DNA of 29,009 bases from an uncultured Collinsella sp. (GCA_959599635.1 CAUGJN010000011.1:1-29009), one strand, 5' to 3'; shown: positions 16,571 through 24,531, counted from the first letter of the stretch. Program-made: numbers and translations. The notes: a model not told the origin generated them from the letters alone.

Positions 16571-17497
16571 CTATGCCGGCTGACGGTCGAGGCACGCGTC
16601 CCACATTTGGTCGCGCTCCTCTTGGCTAATGCCCTTGAGTGTCTTGTCGATGAGCTTAAGCAGCTTGTCCGAGCCCTTGCGGCAGCCGACGTTTGCCGTG
16701 ACCTCCTGCTTAAAGCCCTCGCCCTCGGCAAATTGAATCGGCACGATACCCGGGTTTTGGGCCATATAGCCCTTCTCGTTCTCGGTGTTGTAGGTCACGG
16801 CGTCGCACGTGCCCTGCAGCAGGTTCGAGAACACCGTGGGGACCGAATCGACCGGGTTTTTGTGCACAACGCCCGGGATCTCGTCGATGACGGTATCGAG
16901 CATGGTGTCCTTTTGGCCGAGCACCGTGGCGCCGCTAAAGTCGCTGAGCTTGGTGGCGTTTTGGTAGGGCGAGCCCTCTTTTACGAACAGGCCAAAGTAG
17001 CCAATGAAGTACGGGTCGGAAAAGCCGACGGACTCCTCGCGCTCGGGCGTAGCGCTCATGCCGGCAATGATGAGGTCGATCTGGCCGTTGTTGAGCGAAT
17101 CGATAAGGCCCGAGAAGCTCTGCTTGACGGCAACGGGCTCGCCGCCGAGGGCCTTGCAGACGATCTTGGCGATCTGCACGTCGTAACCATCGGCATAGGC
17201 GCCCTGCACGTTGTCGATGGGGATGGTGTACTCGCTGGCTTCGGAGACCTGCCAGTTGTACGGGGCGTAGGCTGCCTCCATACCGATGCGGATCTTGTCC
17301 TTGCCGATAACGGAATCGGACAGGTCGTCGCGACCGCCGCCCGTCGTGGGTTGAACTACTTCCAGCGTGGAGGGGCGCTGGCAACCGGCAAGTGCGCCGG
17401 CGACGACAGAAGCGCTCGCAGCGAGAGCGCTACCCAAAAAGATGCGACGGCTGCATATCGGCTGGGCCTGCATGTCGCGCTGTTGTCGAGATTGCAT
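16571..17497 (-). CDS. Amino acid ABC transporter substrate-binding lipoprotein (Tat-type signal)
   Basis: Captures the amino acid outside the cell and delivers it to the permease. It has 308 residues from ATG 17497 (GGGAAGG about seven bases upstream); the open frame runs back into repeat A, but those codons are not coding. The signal has a twin-arginine motif SRRIFLG (16-22), a hydrophobic stretch and a lipobox LAGC with Cys39, so it is likely a Tat-exported lipoprotein. The binding fold (SBP_bac_3 type) starts near residue 60 (IRIGMEAAYAPYNW) and includes GYDVQIAK and DLIIAGMSATPEREESVGFSDPYF. First gene of the importer operon. Confidence 0.95.
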   Translation of the reverse strand: MQSRQQRDMQAQPICSRRIFLGSALAASASVVAGALAGCQRPSTLEVVQPTTGGGRDDLSDSVIGKDKIRIGMEAAYAPYNWQVSEASEYTIPIDNVQGAYADGYDVQIAKIVCKALGGEPVAVKQSFSGLIDSLNNGQIDLIIAGMSATPEREESVGFSDPYFIGYFGLFVKEGSPYQNATKLSDFSGATVLGQKDTMLDTVIDEIPGVVHKNPVDSVPTVFSNLLQGTCDAVTYNTENEKGYMAQNPGIVPIQFAEGEGFKQEVTANVGCRKGSDKLLKLIDKTLKGISQEERDQMWDACLDRQPA

Positions 17498-17633
17498 CTG
17501 GTGCCTTCCCTGTTTCGTTTTGCTGACAATAAGACAGGATATACGCCCGCAACCAGCAGCGCGGCATGTGCGCGAAAAATTAATAGACACACGAGAACGA
17601 TTGGCACAAAGCAACCTGTCCCCCATGCACCAC

Positions 17634-17722
17634 TTGGCATGAAAAAGGCAAGGCATAGACCTTCTGGTCATGCCTTGCCTTTTGAATGACAAATTGTCGC
17701 TCTGGGTGGTGCGCAGCGTCGA
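17634..17722 (-). repeat. Dispersed repeat A, copy 2 (89 bases, contains terminator hairpin)
   Basis: 86 of 89 bases match copy 1 at 11626-11714, same orientation. Stem AAAAGGCAAGGCAT (17643-17656) pairs perfectly with ATGCCTTGCCTTTT (17670-17683), with an inner GACC/GGTC stem around TTCT. It follows the mutarotase gene on the minus strand and ends transcription before the ABC importer operon, if it acts as the intrinsic terminator it resembles. Confidence 0.85.
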
Positions 17723-17726
17723 CCGG

Positions 17727-17750
17727 TCCGCCGTTCGTCAGAACGGCGGA
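17727..17750 (-). terminator. Hairpin directly after the mutarotase stop codon
   Basis: A 10-bp stem (TCCGCCGTTC 17727-17736 / GAACGGCGGA 17741-17750) with a four-base loop, four bases after the stop codon. Its sequence differs from the hairpin after prfA, but its position relative to repeat A is the same. Confidence 0.6.
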
Positions 17751-17754
17751 ACCT

Positions 17755-18648
17755 CTAGAGCAGGGTGACGCTAAAGGAACGGGTGTCGGTAGCGCCCGGC
17801 GCCAGCGTAATGGTGTTGACCTTGTGCTCAAAGACGTCGTCCTCGGTGTCCATCGTGGTGTGACCGGTCCAAGGCTCGAGCGCCACAAACGGGGCGTCGT
17901 TGGCGGCAGACCACACGCCGATGTACTTAAAGCCCTCAAAGTCGATCTTGACGCCATGGCCCGACTTGCGACCGCGCAGCGTGAGCGTGGAGCCCGGGGT
18001 ATCGGTGAACATGATGGCGTCGTTATCGAAGCTGCGGTGCGTGATGGACAGCACGTCCGAGTTATCGGGAGCCTTGTAGCTACCCTCGAACGTCATAAGA
18101 CCGTCGGGCGTGATGATGGGGGCCTCGTTGGTCCAAGCCTCGGTAAATGCCAGCTCGTAATCCTCGAATGCCTCGTCCTCGGCACCGGGGGCGGGCACGT
18201 TAAATGCGGGGTGGCCGCCCACCGAGAACGGCAGGTCCACGTCGCCGGTATTGGTGACGGCAAAGGTCTGGGTAAGCGTGGCGTCACCAGTCAGGGCATA
18301 GGTCATGTTGAGCTTAAAGCGGAACGGGAACGCCTTGAGCGACTCGGGCGTGTCAGTGATCTCGTACGTTACCGAGGAGCCGTCTTCCGAAACCTCGACC
18401 AGCTTGTGCTCGACGATGCGCGCGAGTCCGTGGCGCGGCATCTCGCAGGTGCCGGCCGCAGACGTCGCCGCGTTGTTGCGCAGCGAGCCCACAATGGGGA
18501 ACAGGATAGGCGCATGCTTGCCCCAAAATGCCGGGTCACCCTGCCACAGATACTCGTTGCCGTTGAGGGCAAGGCTCGTGAGCTGGGCGCCCATGGAATC
18601 GATGGCCGCGGTGAGGCCGCCGCGCTTGATGGTAGTGACGGTAGACAT
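17755..18648 (-). CDS. Aldose 1-epimerase family protein (LacX-like)
   Basis: Probably interconverts the alpha and beta anomers of a hexose or hexose phosphate; galactose-mutarotase fold. It has 297 residues from ATG 18648, with GGAGG seven bases upstream. The family signatures are PRHGLAR (His73), GGHPAF (catalytic-type His146) and ALEPWTG (Glu258, the likely base). The LacX-type subgroup is suggested by the MPRHG and EPW motifs and the compact length. No sugar-utilisation genes lie alongside, so the substrate is unknown. Cytosolic; no signal peptide. Confidence 0.92.
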   Translation of the reverse strand: MSTVTTIKRGGLTAAIDSMGAQLTSLALNGNEYLWQGDPAFWGKHAPILFPIVGSLRNNAATSAAGTCEMPRHGLARIVEHKLVEVSEDGSSVTYEITDTPESLKAFPFRFKLNMTYALTGDATLTQTFAVTNTGDVDLPFSVGGHPAFNVPAPGAEDEAFEDYELAFTEAWTNEAPIITPDGLMTFEGSYKAPDNSDVLSITHRSFDNDAIMFTDTPGSTLTLRGRKSGHGVKIDFEGFKYIGVWSAANDAPFVALEPWTGHTTMDTEDDVFEHKVNTITLAPGATDTRSFSVTLL

Positions 18649-18727
18649 GCTACTTCCTCCAAAAGTAAACAACAGTGTCGAGGGCTATTGTCCCACTCTT
18701 GGCGGCAAGGAGAAGCGGCAGGCGCAG

Positions 18728-19597
18728 TTATTGAGCAATAGCGTAAAGGTCAAACCCGCCCTGCGGCGTGCTATCGACCGTGTCGGGCGCCTGTGAATTA
18801 AAACTCACCGGAATCATGCGCTTTGAGGCGCGGTAACGCGTGCCGTCGGTGGCGACGGGCGGCTCATCGACCGTGAGCTCGTAGTCGCCGGGCTTGAGCT
18901 CGATACCGTCACCTTCGGAATTGACGTATTGGTACTCGTCGATCGCTTGCCCCTTGAGCGTGCGCCCCACGATGTGGATGAGCATCTGGCTGTCGCCGCG
19001 CGCGGTGTCCCACGTCGCGCCGTCCTTGACCTCGACCGACACATGTACCGAGCGCGTGCGGCTGAGCGATTGCTCGACAGACATCTCGACCTTGGCGGCG
19101 TCTTTGCGCTGTTGTTCAACATGGCTCCAGACGTTTCCAATTACCGAGCATGCGATAACGCCGGCCATGAAGGCGATAAGGATGGGGCCGAGCGGCGAGC
19201 GACGTCCTGCATCTTCCTCGCGAGACAGATTGGGGCGACGTGTGGGCGCGGGCGCCTGAGCACCCTGCGCGGGCACATCGAGAATGCTGAAGGATGCCGT
19301 GCTGCCGGGGTCGATGTTATGGCGCGGCTGCGGGGTCTTGGCCGGCGAGATGGACATGTCCGCCGGCTCACCGAGTGTGGCCGTGGCGTCGGCCTTAGCC
19401 TCATCGGCCTCGGCTTGGGCCCAAGCCTGCTCAAAGGTCAGGGGCTCGGCGGCATCGGCGGCGGCGTCAGGCTCGACAGCAGCATCGTTGCCGGCCTCGT
19501 CCTCGTCGCTCGACATGTCACGCGGCATGGGCTCGTCCCACTCCTCATCCGGAGCCTCGCCCTCGCTATACCACCATTCAAAGTTATCGATATCCAT
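18728..19597 (-). CDS. Hypothetical single-pass membrane protein with acidic cytosolic tail
   Basis: I do not recognise a named family. It has 289 residues: an acidic, low-complexity N-terminal half rich in Asp, Glu and Ala (about 1-75), a Pro-rich linker, one membrane helix at about 136-156 (PLGPILIAFMAGVIACSVIG) after a basic RR pair, and a beta-rich outer domain (about 170-289). The outer part contains GIELKPGDYELTVDEPPV, which resembles carboxypeptidase-regulatory or PEGA-like beta-sandwich repeats. Type II topology (N-terminus inside) is predicted. The ATG has AGGGG about nine bases upstream. The 79-base gap to the mutarotase suggests possible co-transcription. Confidence 0.8.
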   Translation of the reverse strand: MDIDNFEWWYSEGEAPDEEWDEPMPRDMSSDEDEAGNDAAVEPDAAADAAEPLTFEQAWAQAEADEAKADATATLGEPADMSISPAKTPQPRHNIDPGSTASFSILDVPAQGAQAPAPTRRPNLSREEDAGRRSPLGPILIAFMAGVIACSVIGNVWSHVEQQRKDAAKVEMSVEQSLSRTRSVHVSVEVKDGATWDTARGDSQMLIHIVGRTLKGQAIDEYQYVNSEGDGIELKPGDYELTVDEPPVATDGTRYRASKRMIPVSFNSQAPDTVDSTPQGGFDLYAIAQ

Positions 19598-19687
19598 ACG
19601 GGGCGCCCCTTAGGCCTCGCAAATAAACACTTGCTAGCCTTATACCCCCAGATGGCACGGAAGCTCACCCGCGCCGGGCACGAAAAC

Positions 19688-19750
19688 CGTCACAACATTC
19701 GACGCTTTTCCTCGTTTTCGAGATTTTCATCGAATGTTGTGATGGTTTGG
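19688..19750 (-). repeat. Dispersed repeat B, copy 1 (63 bases, cruciform-like)
   Basis: 61 of 63 bases match 24603-24665, same orientation. Perfect 13-bp outer stem (19690-19702 with 19730-19742) around a 27-base loop that itself holds an inner hairpin CTCG-TTTT-CGAG (19711-19722). On the minus strand the stem is followed by GG and TTTT, so it is terminator-like. It lies 49 bases downstream of the MerR-type gene. Confidence 0.8.
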
Positions 19751-19799
19751 GCGGCAGCCATGCCGCGAATGCGACGAACGAGCAGTCCCCTTGTCACAT

Positions 19800-20663
19800 C
19801 TAGAGGGCGACGGGGATTTGGATGCAGCAGAAGTCCTCCTGGTGGGACTCGTCGTAGCTCGTGGTATCGAGGTAGCAAAAGTCGAAAGCGTTGCCAACGG
19901 GCTGGAGCGCGTGCTTGTCCATGCAGGCCACGATGGCGCGGATGCCTTCGGGCTCGTACGGCATGCCCCAGCGGCTCATGCACAGGTATGTGCCCTCGGG
20001 CAGCACTTCGATGCCGATCTCTGCCAGCTCGGCAGCGTCGCTCGGCAGCAACTCCTCGGCACCGCGCGGCAGCACGGCAAAGGAGCCGGCGCCGGCGATG
20101 GGGTCGTCGGAATGCAGCGCCTCGCGACGCAGCATGGCGCCCCAGCCGCGCATGGGACGCGTGCCCGTCAGCGTACGCATGCGCAGAATCGCCCGCATGA
20201 GCGTGGGGTGCAGCATCGAGCGGCCACGCTCGATATCGGCCGGGAACTCCTCAAAGACCACGTAGCGGCGCTCAAACTGTTTGAGCTCCGGCTTGCCCTC
20301 GCGCTCGCGCCAGTAAACCGCCTCGTCGTAAAAGCTCAGACGCTCCTGCACACTCGCGCGCTCGGCTTTGAGCCCGGCGATCTGTTCATCGAGCGCCTGC
20401 ACCCGCGAGCGCAGGTGATCGGTCATCTCGCCAATGTCGAACGTCGAGGTCAGGCGGTCGACCTCGTCGAGCTCGAGCCCCAGGTCGCGCAGCATGCAGA
20501 TCAGACGCATGAGCGGGATCTGCGTGGGCGAATAGAAACGGTAGCCTTTTTCGTTAACCACGGCGGGCTTAAACAGGCCGATCTTGTCGTAGTAGATGAG
20601 CGTTTGGCGCGAAACGTTAAACAAGCTCGCCATCTCGCTAATCGCATACATGCCCATCTGCAT
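19800..20663 (-). CDS. MerR-family transcriptional regulator with GyrI-like effector domain
   Basis: DNA-binding regulator of the BmrR type. It has 287 residues from ATG 20663, where GGGAGG lies five bases upstream. The winged HTH is at about 5-72 (MASLFNVSRQTLIYYDKIGLFKP, then GYRFYS), a coiled-coil dimerisation helix at about 78-118, and a GyrI/SOUL-like effector-binding domain at about 125-287, expected to sense a small, often aromatic or cationic molecule. It is the last gene after ubiD-ubiX, behind a strong hairpin, so it may be the regulator of that cluster. That link is inference. Confidence 0.92.
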   Translation of the reverse strand: MQMGMYAISEMASLFNVSRQTLIYYDKIGLFKPAVVNEKGYRFYSPTQIPLMRLICMLRDLGLELDEVDRLTSTFDIGEMTDHLRSRVQALDEQIAGLKAERASVQERLSFYDEAVYWREREGKPELKQFERRYVVFEEFPADIERGRSMLHPTLMRAILRMRTLTGTRPMRGWGAMLRREALHSDDPIAGAGSFAVLPRGAEELLPSDAAELAEIGIEVLPEGTYLCMSRWGMPYEPEGIRAIVACMDKHALQPVGNAFDFCYLDTTSYDESHQEDFCCIQIPVAL

Positions 20664-20683
20664 AGATCCTCCCGACACACCAA

Positions 20684-20711
20684 AGCCCGCCGCCCACAGG
20701 GGCAGCGGGCT
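20684..20711 (-). terminator. Strong hairpin between ubiX and the MerR gene
   Basis: A 12-bp stem (AGCCCGCCGCCC 20684-20695 / GGGCAGCGGGCT 20700-20711, one T-G pair on the minus strand) with a four-base loop, followed by TTT on the minus strand. It ends about 20 bases before the MerR start codon, so it can both end the ubiD-ubiX message and limit read-through into the regulator. Confidence 0.6.
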
Positions 20712-20743
20712 CAAACACTCCTCGTATCCTACCCTAAAGACGC

Positions 20744-21322
20744 CTATGACCAGCGCTTATAGTTTGCACATGACACGCCGACGGCCTCGAGCGCCTTGGC
20801 GGCGATGTGATGCACCGCGTCATCGAGCGTGGCGGGGCCGTTGTAAAACGTGAGCATGGGCGGCATGAGCATGATGCCGGGCACGCGCGCCAGGCGCGCC
20901 ATGTTATCGACGTGAATGGCGCTGAAGGGCGTCTCGCGCACCATGAGCACCAGGCGGCGCTGCTCTTTCATCTGCACGTCGGCCGCGCGCAACAACAGGT
21001 TTTCGCTGTAGCCGCTCGCAATGCCGGCGAGCGTCTTCATGGAGCAGGGTGCCACGATCATGCCGTCGACCGGATAGGTACCGCTTGCGATGGCGGCGCC
21101 GATGTTCTTGTTGTCGTAGACCACATCGGCGTGTGCGGCAAACTCGTCGAGCGTCATGCCGAGCTCCTGCTCGATGGTGATCTCTCCCCCGCGAGTTACG
21201 ACAAGCGCCGACTCGGCGCCAGCCTGACGCAGGCATTTGAGACACTCGAGGCCCAGCGCGGCACCGCTGGCGCCCGAAACGCCAACGACAATGCGACGGG
21301 GGCGGACAGAAGACTCAGGCAT
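20744..21322 (-). CDS. ubiX: UbiX family flavin prenyltransferase
   Basis: Attaches a dimethylallyl group to N5 and C6 of reduced FMN, producing prenylated FMN, the cofactor of UbiD decarboxylases. It has 192 residues, the normal length. The FMN-binding start is GVSGASGAALG (14-24), then APCSMKTLAGIASGYSENLLLRAADV (91-116) and LVLMVRETPFSAIHVDNM, all family hallmarks, and PPMLTFYNGP near 154-163. The ATG has AAGGAG upstream and lies 37 bases after the ubiD stop, so the two are co-transcribed. It corresponds to lpdB in gallate decarboxylase systems. Confidence 0.96.
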   Translation of the reverse strand: MPESSVRPRRIVVGVSGASGAALGLECLKCLRQAGAESALVVTRGGEITIEQELGMTLDEFAAHADVVYDNKNIGAAIASGTYPVDGMIVAPCSMKTLAGIASGYSENLLLRAADVQMKEQRRLVLMVRETPFSAIHVDNMARLARVPGIMLMPPMLTFYNGPATLDDAVHHIAAKALEAVGVSCANYKRWS

Positions 21323-21359
21323 GGCAACTCCTTACTTAGTTACTCGGTAGGGCTACTTA

Positions 21360-22847
21360 CTAGAAAGCGAGCTCTGCGGCCCATTTGTCCTTATCGATCT
21401 CCATGAACTGCGAGCGGATGAAGTTCTTCTTGAGGTCGAACGGGACCGTGCAGTCGAAGATGGCCTTGCAGGTAATGCCGTGCTCGCGGATCGAAGGATC
21501 GAACGCAGGGTCGTTGGACGGATCGAGCACGTGGCAGTGGCAGCCGGGGATGGTGATGAGGTCCACGTCGGCCTGGAAGCGCGTGGTCATGGCCCACATC
21601 ACGTCGCTCATATCGAAGATGTCGACGTCCTCGTCAACAAGGATGACGTGCTTGAGCTCGGAGAATGCCGAGAAGGCGAGCATGGCGGCGTTGCGCTGAC
21701 GGCCCTCGTCATTTTTGCTCGACTTCTTAAACTGCATGATGGCAACGAACTTGCCGCCGCCGCAGGGTGCAGCGTGGACGTTGAGCAGGCGGCCCGGGAT
21801 AGCGGTCTCGACCATCTTGTAGATGGAAGCCTCGGTGGGGATACCGGCCATGGACACGTGCTCGTGCGAAGGGCCGATGCAGCTCTCCATAATGGGGTTG
21901 ACACGCGTGGTGACGGCGGTGATCTTGATCACCGGGCAGACCTTGGCGCCGCCGGTGTAGCCGGGGAACTCGGGCATGGCGTAGCCGTGGCCGTTGACGT
22001 CCTCGTTGATGGTCTCGTCGTGTATGAGGTAGCCCTCGAGCACGTACTCGGCATTGGCGATGCACTTCTGCGGAACGGTGACGCAGTCGGCAAGCTCGAC
22101 AGCGTGGCCGCGCAGGGCGCCGGCAATTTGCAGCTCGTTGAAGCCGAGCGGTGTGGTGGGAGCCTCAAAACCGCAGCACATGTACACGGCGGGGTCCAAA
22201 CCGATGGAGATGGAGATGGGCATGTCTTCGCCGCGCTGGCAGTACTCGTCAAAGAACGCGCCCAGGTGACGGCTGCCGGGGGTAATCCACATGGCAAGCT
22301 TATCCTTGTCGACGCAGGAGAAGCGGTGGATGGTCACGTCGGACTGGGAGCCGTCGGGGCTCGTGCCGTAGGCGAGGCCCATGGTGATGTAGGGGCCGCC
22401 GTCGACGGGCGTGTTGGTAGGAGCGGGAACGATCTTGCGCAGGTCAAAGCCCTCGTCGGTCGCCTTGTACACGACCTCCTGACAGTCGACGTGCGCACCC
22501 TCGGCGATCTGCTCGGGCGCGATCAGGTTCTCGAAGCGCTTGCCGATCTCGAGGCCCAGGTGCTCCTCGTCCAGGTCGAGCAGGGCGGCAACGCGCTTGC
22601 GGCTGGCAAGCATGCCGATGAAGACTTTGGCATCGTCAAAGCCCTTGACGTTGTTGAAGACCATCGCCGGACCCTCTTTGGTCGGGCGCATAACGGTGCC
22701 GCCGGCGCCGACGTGACGGTAGACGCCCGAGACCTCGGCATCGGGATCGACCTGAGTGTCGGTCTCGAGCAGCTGGCCCGGCATCTCGCGCAAAAAGTCG
22801 AGCGCGGAGCGCAGGTCGTGGATCTGGGAAGCATCGGTAGTGGACAT
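21360..22847 (-). CDS. lpdC: UbiD family decarboxylase, LpdC (gallate/hydroxybenzoate decarboxylase)-like
   Basis: Prenylated-FMN-dependent (de)carboxylase. It has 495 residues from ATG 22847, where AAAGGAG lies six bases upstream. Features seen: ETDTQVDPDAEVSGVYRHVG and GAGGTVMRPTKEGPAM near the N-terminus, the cofactor and metal region SDVTIHR (Arg175) and NELQIAGALRG, and AMPEFPGY with Glu293 as the likely proton-relay residue. The classic EGPFGE of UbiD/Fdc is replaced by GHGYAMPE. As I recall, Lactobacillus plantarum gallate decarboxylase LpdC has the same VSGVYR, IGAGGTV and AMPEFPGY motifs, so a hydroxybenzoate substrate is inferred. A ubiquinone role is unlikely, since no ubi genes surround it. 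Confidence 0.9.
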   Translation of the reverse strand: MSTTDASQIHDLRSALDFLREMPGQLLETDTQVDPDAEVSGVYRHVGAGGTVMRPTKEGPAMVFNNVKGFDDAKVFIGMLASRKRVAALLDLDEEHLGLEIGKRFENLIAPEQIAEGAHVDCQEVVYKATDEGFDLRKIVPAPTNTPVDGGPYITMGLAYGTSPDGSQSDVTIHRFSCVDKDKLAMWITPGSRHLGAFFDEYCQRGEDMPISISIGLDPAVYMCCGFEAPTTPLGFNELQIAGALRGHAVELADCVTVPQKCIANAEYVLEGYLIHDETINEDVNGHGYAMPEFPGYTGGAKVCPVIKITAVTTRVNPIMESCIGPSHEHVSMAGIPTEASIYKMVETAIPGRLLNVHAAPCGGGKFVAIMQFKKSSKNDEGRQRNAAMLAFSAFSELKHVILVDEDVDIFDMSDVMWAMTTRFQADVDLITIPGCHCHVLDPSNDPAFDPSIREHGITCKAIFDCTVPFDLKKNFIRSQFMEIDKDKWAAELAF

Positions 22848-22869
22848 AGCATGCTCCTTTCGGGAGAGT

Positions 22870-22895
22870 GCCCGGCGGCGAGGATGCCGCCGGGC
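22870..22895 (-). other. Stable hairpin upstream of the decarboxylase
   Basis: A perfect 10-bp GC-rich stem (GCCCGGCGGC 22870-22879 / GCCGCCGGGC 22886-22895) with a six-base loop, about 20 bases before the decarboxylase start. No T-run follows. It may stabilise the downstream part of the message. The same gap has the direct repeat CGAGTGCTTG twice on the minus strand (about 22950-22985), close to the transporter stop. Confidence 0.5.
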
Positions 22896-22989
22896 TTGGT
22901 AACGTAATGGGGCCGCAGCGCTCATAGATGGGGCGCTCGGGCACTCGCAGTTCAAGCACTCGGCTAATTACAGCCAAGCACTCGACTGC

Positions 22990-24447
22990 TTACATCAGGC
23001 CAAAGAGGTGGAACCAGGCGGCCTCGACCAGCACGACGATAAAGACGACCGCGGTGAGGGGAATACCCATGCGCATGGCCTCTTTGGAGGTGTAGCCGCC
23101 GGCGTCCTTGCCCTCGCCGATAAGGATCGGCAGGTTGTGGAACGGCAGGATGTAGTGGATGTTGATGGACGTGAAGACGATGAGCGCCACGGCAAGCGGG
23201 CTTACGCTGGAGCCGGCCGCGAAGCTGATGAACGCCGGCACGCACACACCGAGCACGGCCATGACCGAGCCCATGAACATGTGGATGATCATGGAGAGCG
23301 CGGCGACGAGCAGGGCGAACAGGAAGATGTTCTCGGGCACGGAGCTGGGAAGCACGACGTCGGCGATCCAGGCGTTCATGCCGGTGGCGCCGCCCACGGA
23401 ACCCACGGCCATGGCGGCCGTCAGGAACATGAGGGACTTGATGTCGACAGCGTTCCAGCTGGCAGGAGTGAGGACCTCGCCGATGATGGGCATGGCGAGT
23501 GCGACGCCAATGGCCAGGGTGACCCAGCCGATATAGTCGCCCGAGACGGTGAGCCACAGCGCGATGGCGATGACAAGCCACACGATGGTGCGGATCTCCT
23601 TGACGGAGAGCTTGCCGAGCGCGGCCTGCTTGGCCACGATCTGCTCGCGATCGTAGACGAGCTCCTTGCTGGGCTTAAAGAGGAAGAGGCCCAAGAACAG
23701 GGTGCACAGCAGCGCGACCAGCATAGGCACGCTCATGTACAGGAACCAGTCGACAAAGGACGGGCTCATGCCGCCGGCCTCGGCGCTGTACTGCGCAACG
23801 AGCGGGTTGAGTGTGGAGTCGCCCGTCAGGAAGAACATGGAGCCCGGGGCAGCAGCGGCAAACACGAGGAAGCCGAGCTTACCCTTGTCGTCGTCACCGT
23901 AGCCGGCGGACTCGGCGATGACCGAGACGACGGCGAGGATGAGGAAGGCGCGGGGGAACGGATGCGGGATCAGCAGCGACAGCACAAAGGTGAGCGCGAA
24001 GATTGAGATGATGAGCGACTTGGCGTCGCGCACGAACTTGAGCATAAACGCATAGGCGATGCGCTCGCCCAGGCCCGACTCCTTGACCGCGCTGGCGATG
24101 AGGTAGGCACCAATGACGAGCCACATGGTAGCTTTGGTCCACGAGCTAAACGTGGAGGCGACCGTCGCCGAGATGCTCGCGGCACCCGTGTCGTCCACGC
24201 ACACCTTGAACAGAACGAGCAGCGCGCAATAGAGCAGGCCCACAAAGCCCGGCTGTGCCACGCCACACGCCCAGAACACCACCGTGGCGAGCGTCAACGC
24301 CAGACAGGTCTGACCGCCGACCGTAAGCTCGACCGTCGAGCTCAGCTCCGCCAAAGGAAGAAACTTCACCAGCAAAAAGACAACGATACCCAGCACAAAG
24401 CCAATTTCGCGCTTGGTGATCTTAAACGCCTTCTTTTCCGCTTCCAT
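22990..24447 (-). CDS. DASS/SLC13 family anion transporter
   Basis: Membrane carrier of the divalent anion:sodium symporter family, typically moving di- or tricarboxylates or other organic anions. It has 485 residues from ATG 24447 (AAAGG seven bases upstream) and about 11-12 membrane helices. Matching features are the hairpin-loop region FLTGDSTLNPLVAQY and the second-half counterpart IVFTSINIHYILPFHNLPIL, plus WTKATMWLVIGAYLIASAVKESGLGERIA. It is placed directly before the UbiD gene with 142 bases between, so it probably brings in the acid to be decarboxylated (or exchanges it for a product). A leader terminator lies just upstream. Confidence 0.9.
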   Translation of the reverse strand: MEAEKKAFKITKREIGFVLGIVVFLLVKFLPLAELSSTVELTVGGQTCLALTLATVVFWACGVAQPGFVGLLYCALLVLFKVCVDDTGAASISATVASTFSSWTKATMWLVIGAYLIASAVKESGLGERIAYAFMLKFVRDAKSLIISIFALTFVLSLLIPHPFPRAFLILAVVSVIAESAGYGDDDKGKLGFLVFAAAAPGSMFFLTGDSTLNPLVAQYSAEAGGMSPSFVDWFLYMSVPMLVALLCTLFLGLFLFKPSKELVYDREQIVAKQAALGKLSVKEIRTIVWLVIAIALWLTVSGDYIGWVTLAIGVALAMPIIGEVLTPASWNAVDIKSLMFLTAAMAVGSVGGATGMNAWIADVVLPSSVPENIFLFALLVAALSMIIHMFMGSVMAVLGVCVPAFISFAAGSSVSPLAVALIVFTSINIHYILPFHNLPILIGEGKDAGGYTSKEAMRMGIPLTAVVFIVVLVEAAWFHLFGLM

Positions 24448-24500
24448 CTCCCCACCTTTCTTGTTGGGGGCGCTCCGGATTCGCGGCCACGTTGCCACTT

Positions 24501-24531
24501 AAAAAGGGGCGCCCGTTATCGGACACCCCTT
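24501..24531 (-). terminator. Intrinsic terminator in the leader of the transporter-decarboxylase operon
   Basis: On the minus strand a 12-bp stem (24531-24520 with 24515-24504, two G-T pairs) with loop ATAA is followed by five T residues (24505-24501). It lies 54 bases before the transporter start. No promoter is visible between it and the start codon, so either transcripts read through it conditionally (attenuation), or it ends upstream transcription and a weak promoter lies after it. Confidence 0.7.

Noticed and set aside
16571..17692. Extended N-terminus of the ABC binding protein reaching into repeat A
   Set aside because: The Tat/lipobox signal and the ribosome site place the start at 17497. 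The upstream codons are the repeat and the leader.
21480..22907. A 475-residue plus-strand open frame opposite the UbiD gene
   Set aside because: It is a shadow of the decarboxylase gene: rich in Gly, Val, Asp and His, with no recognisable domain.
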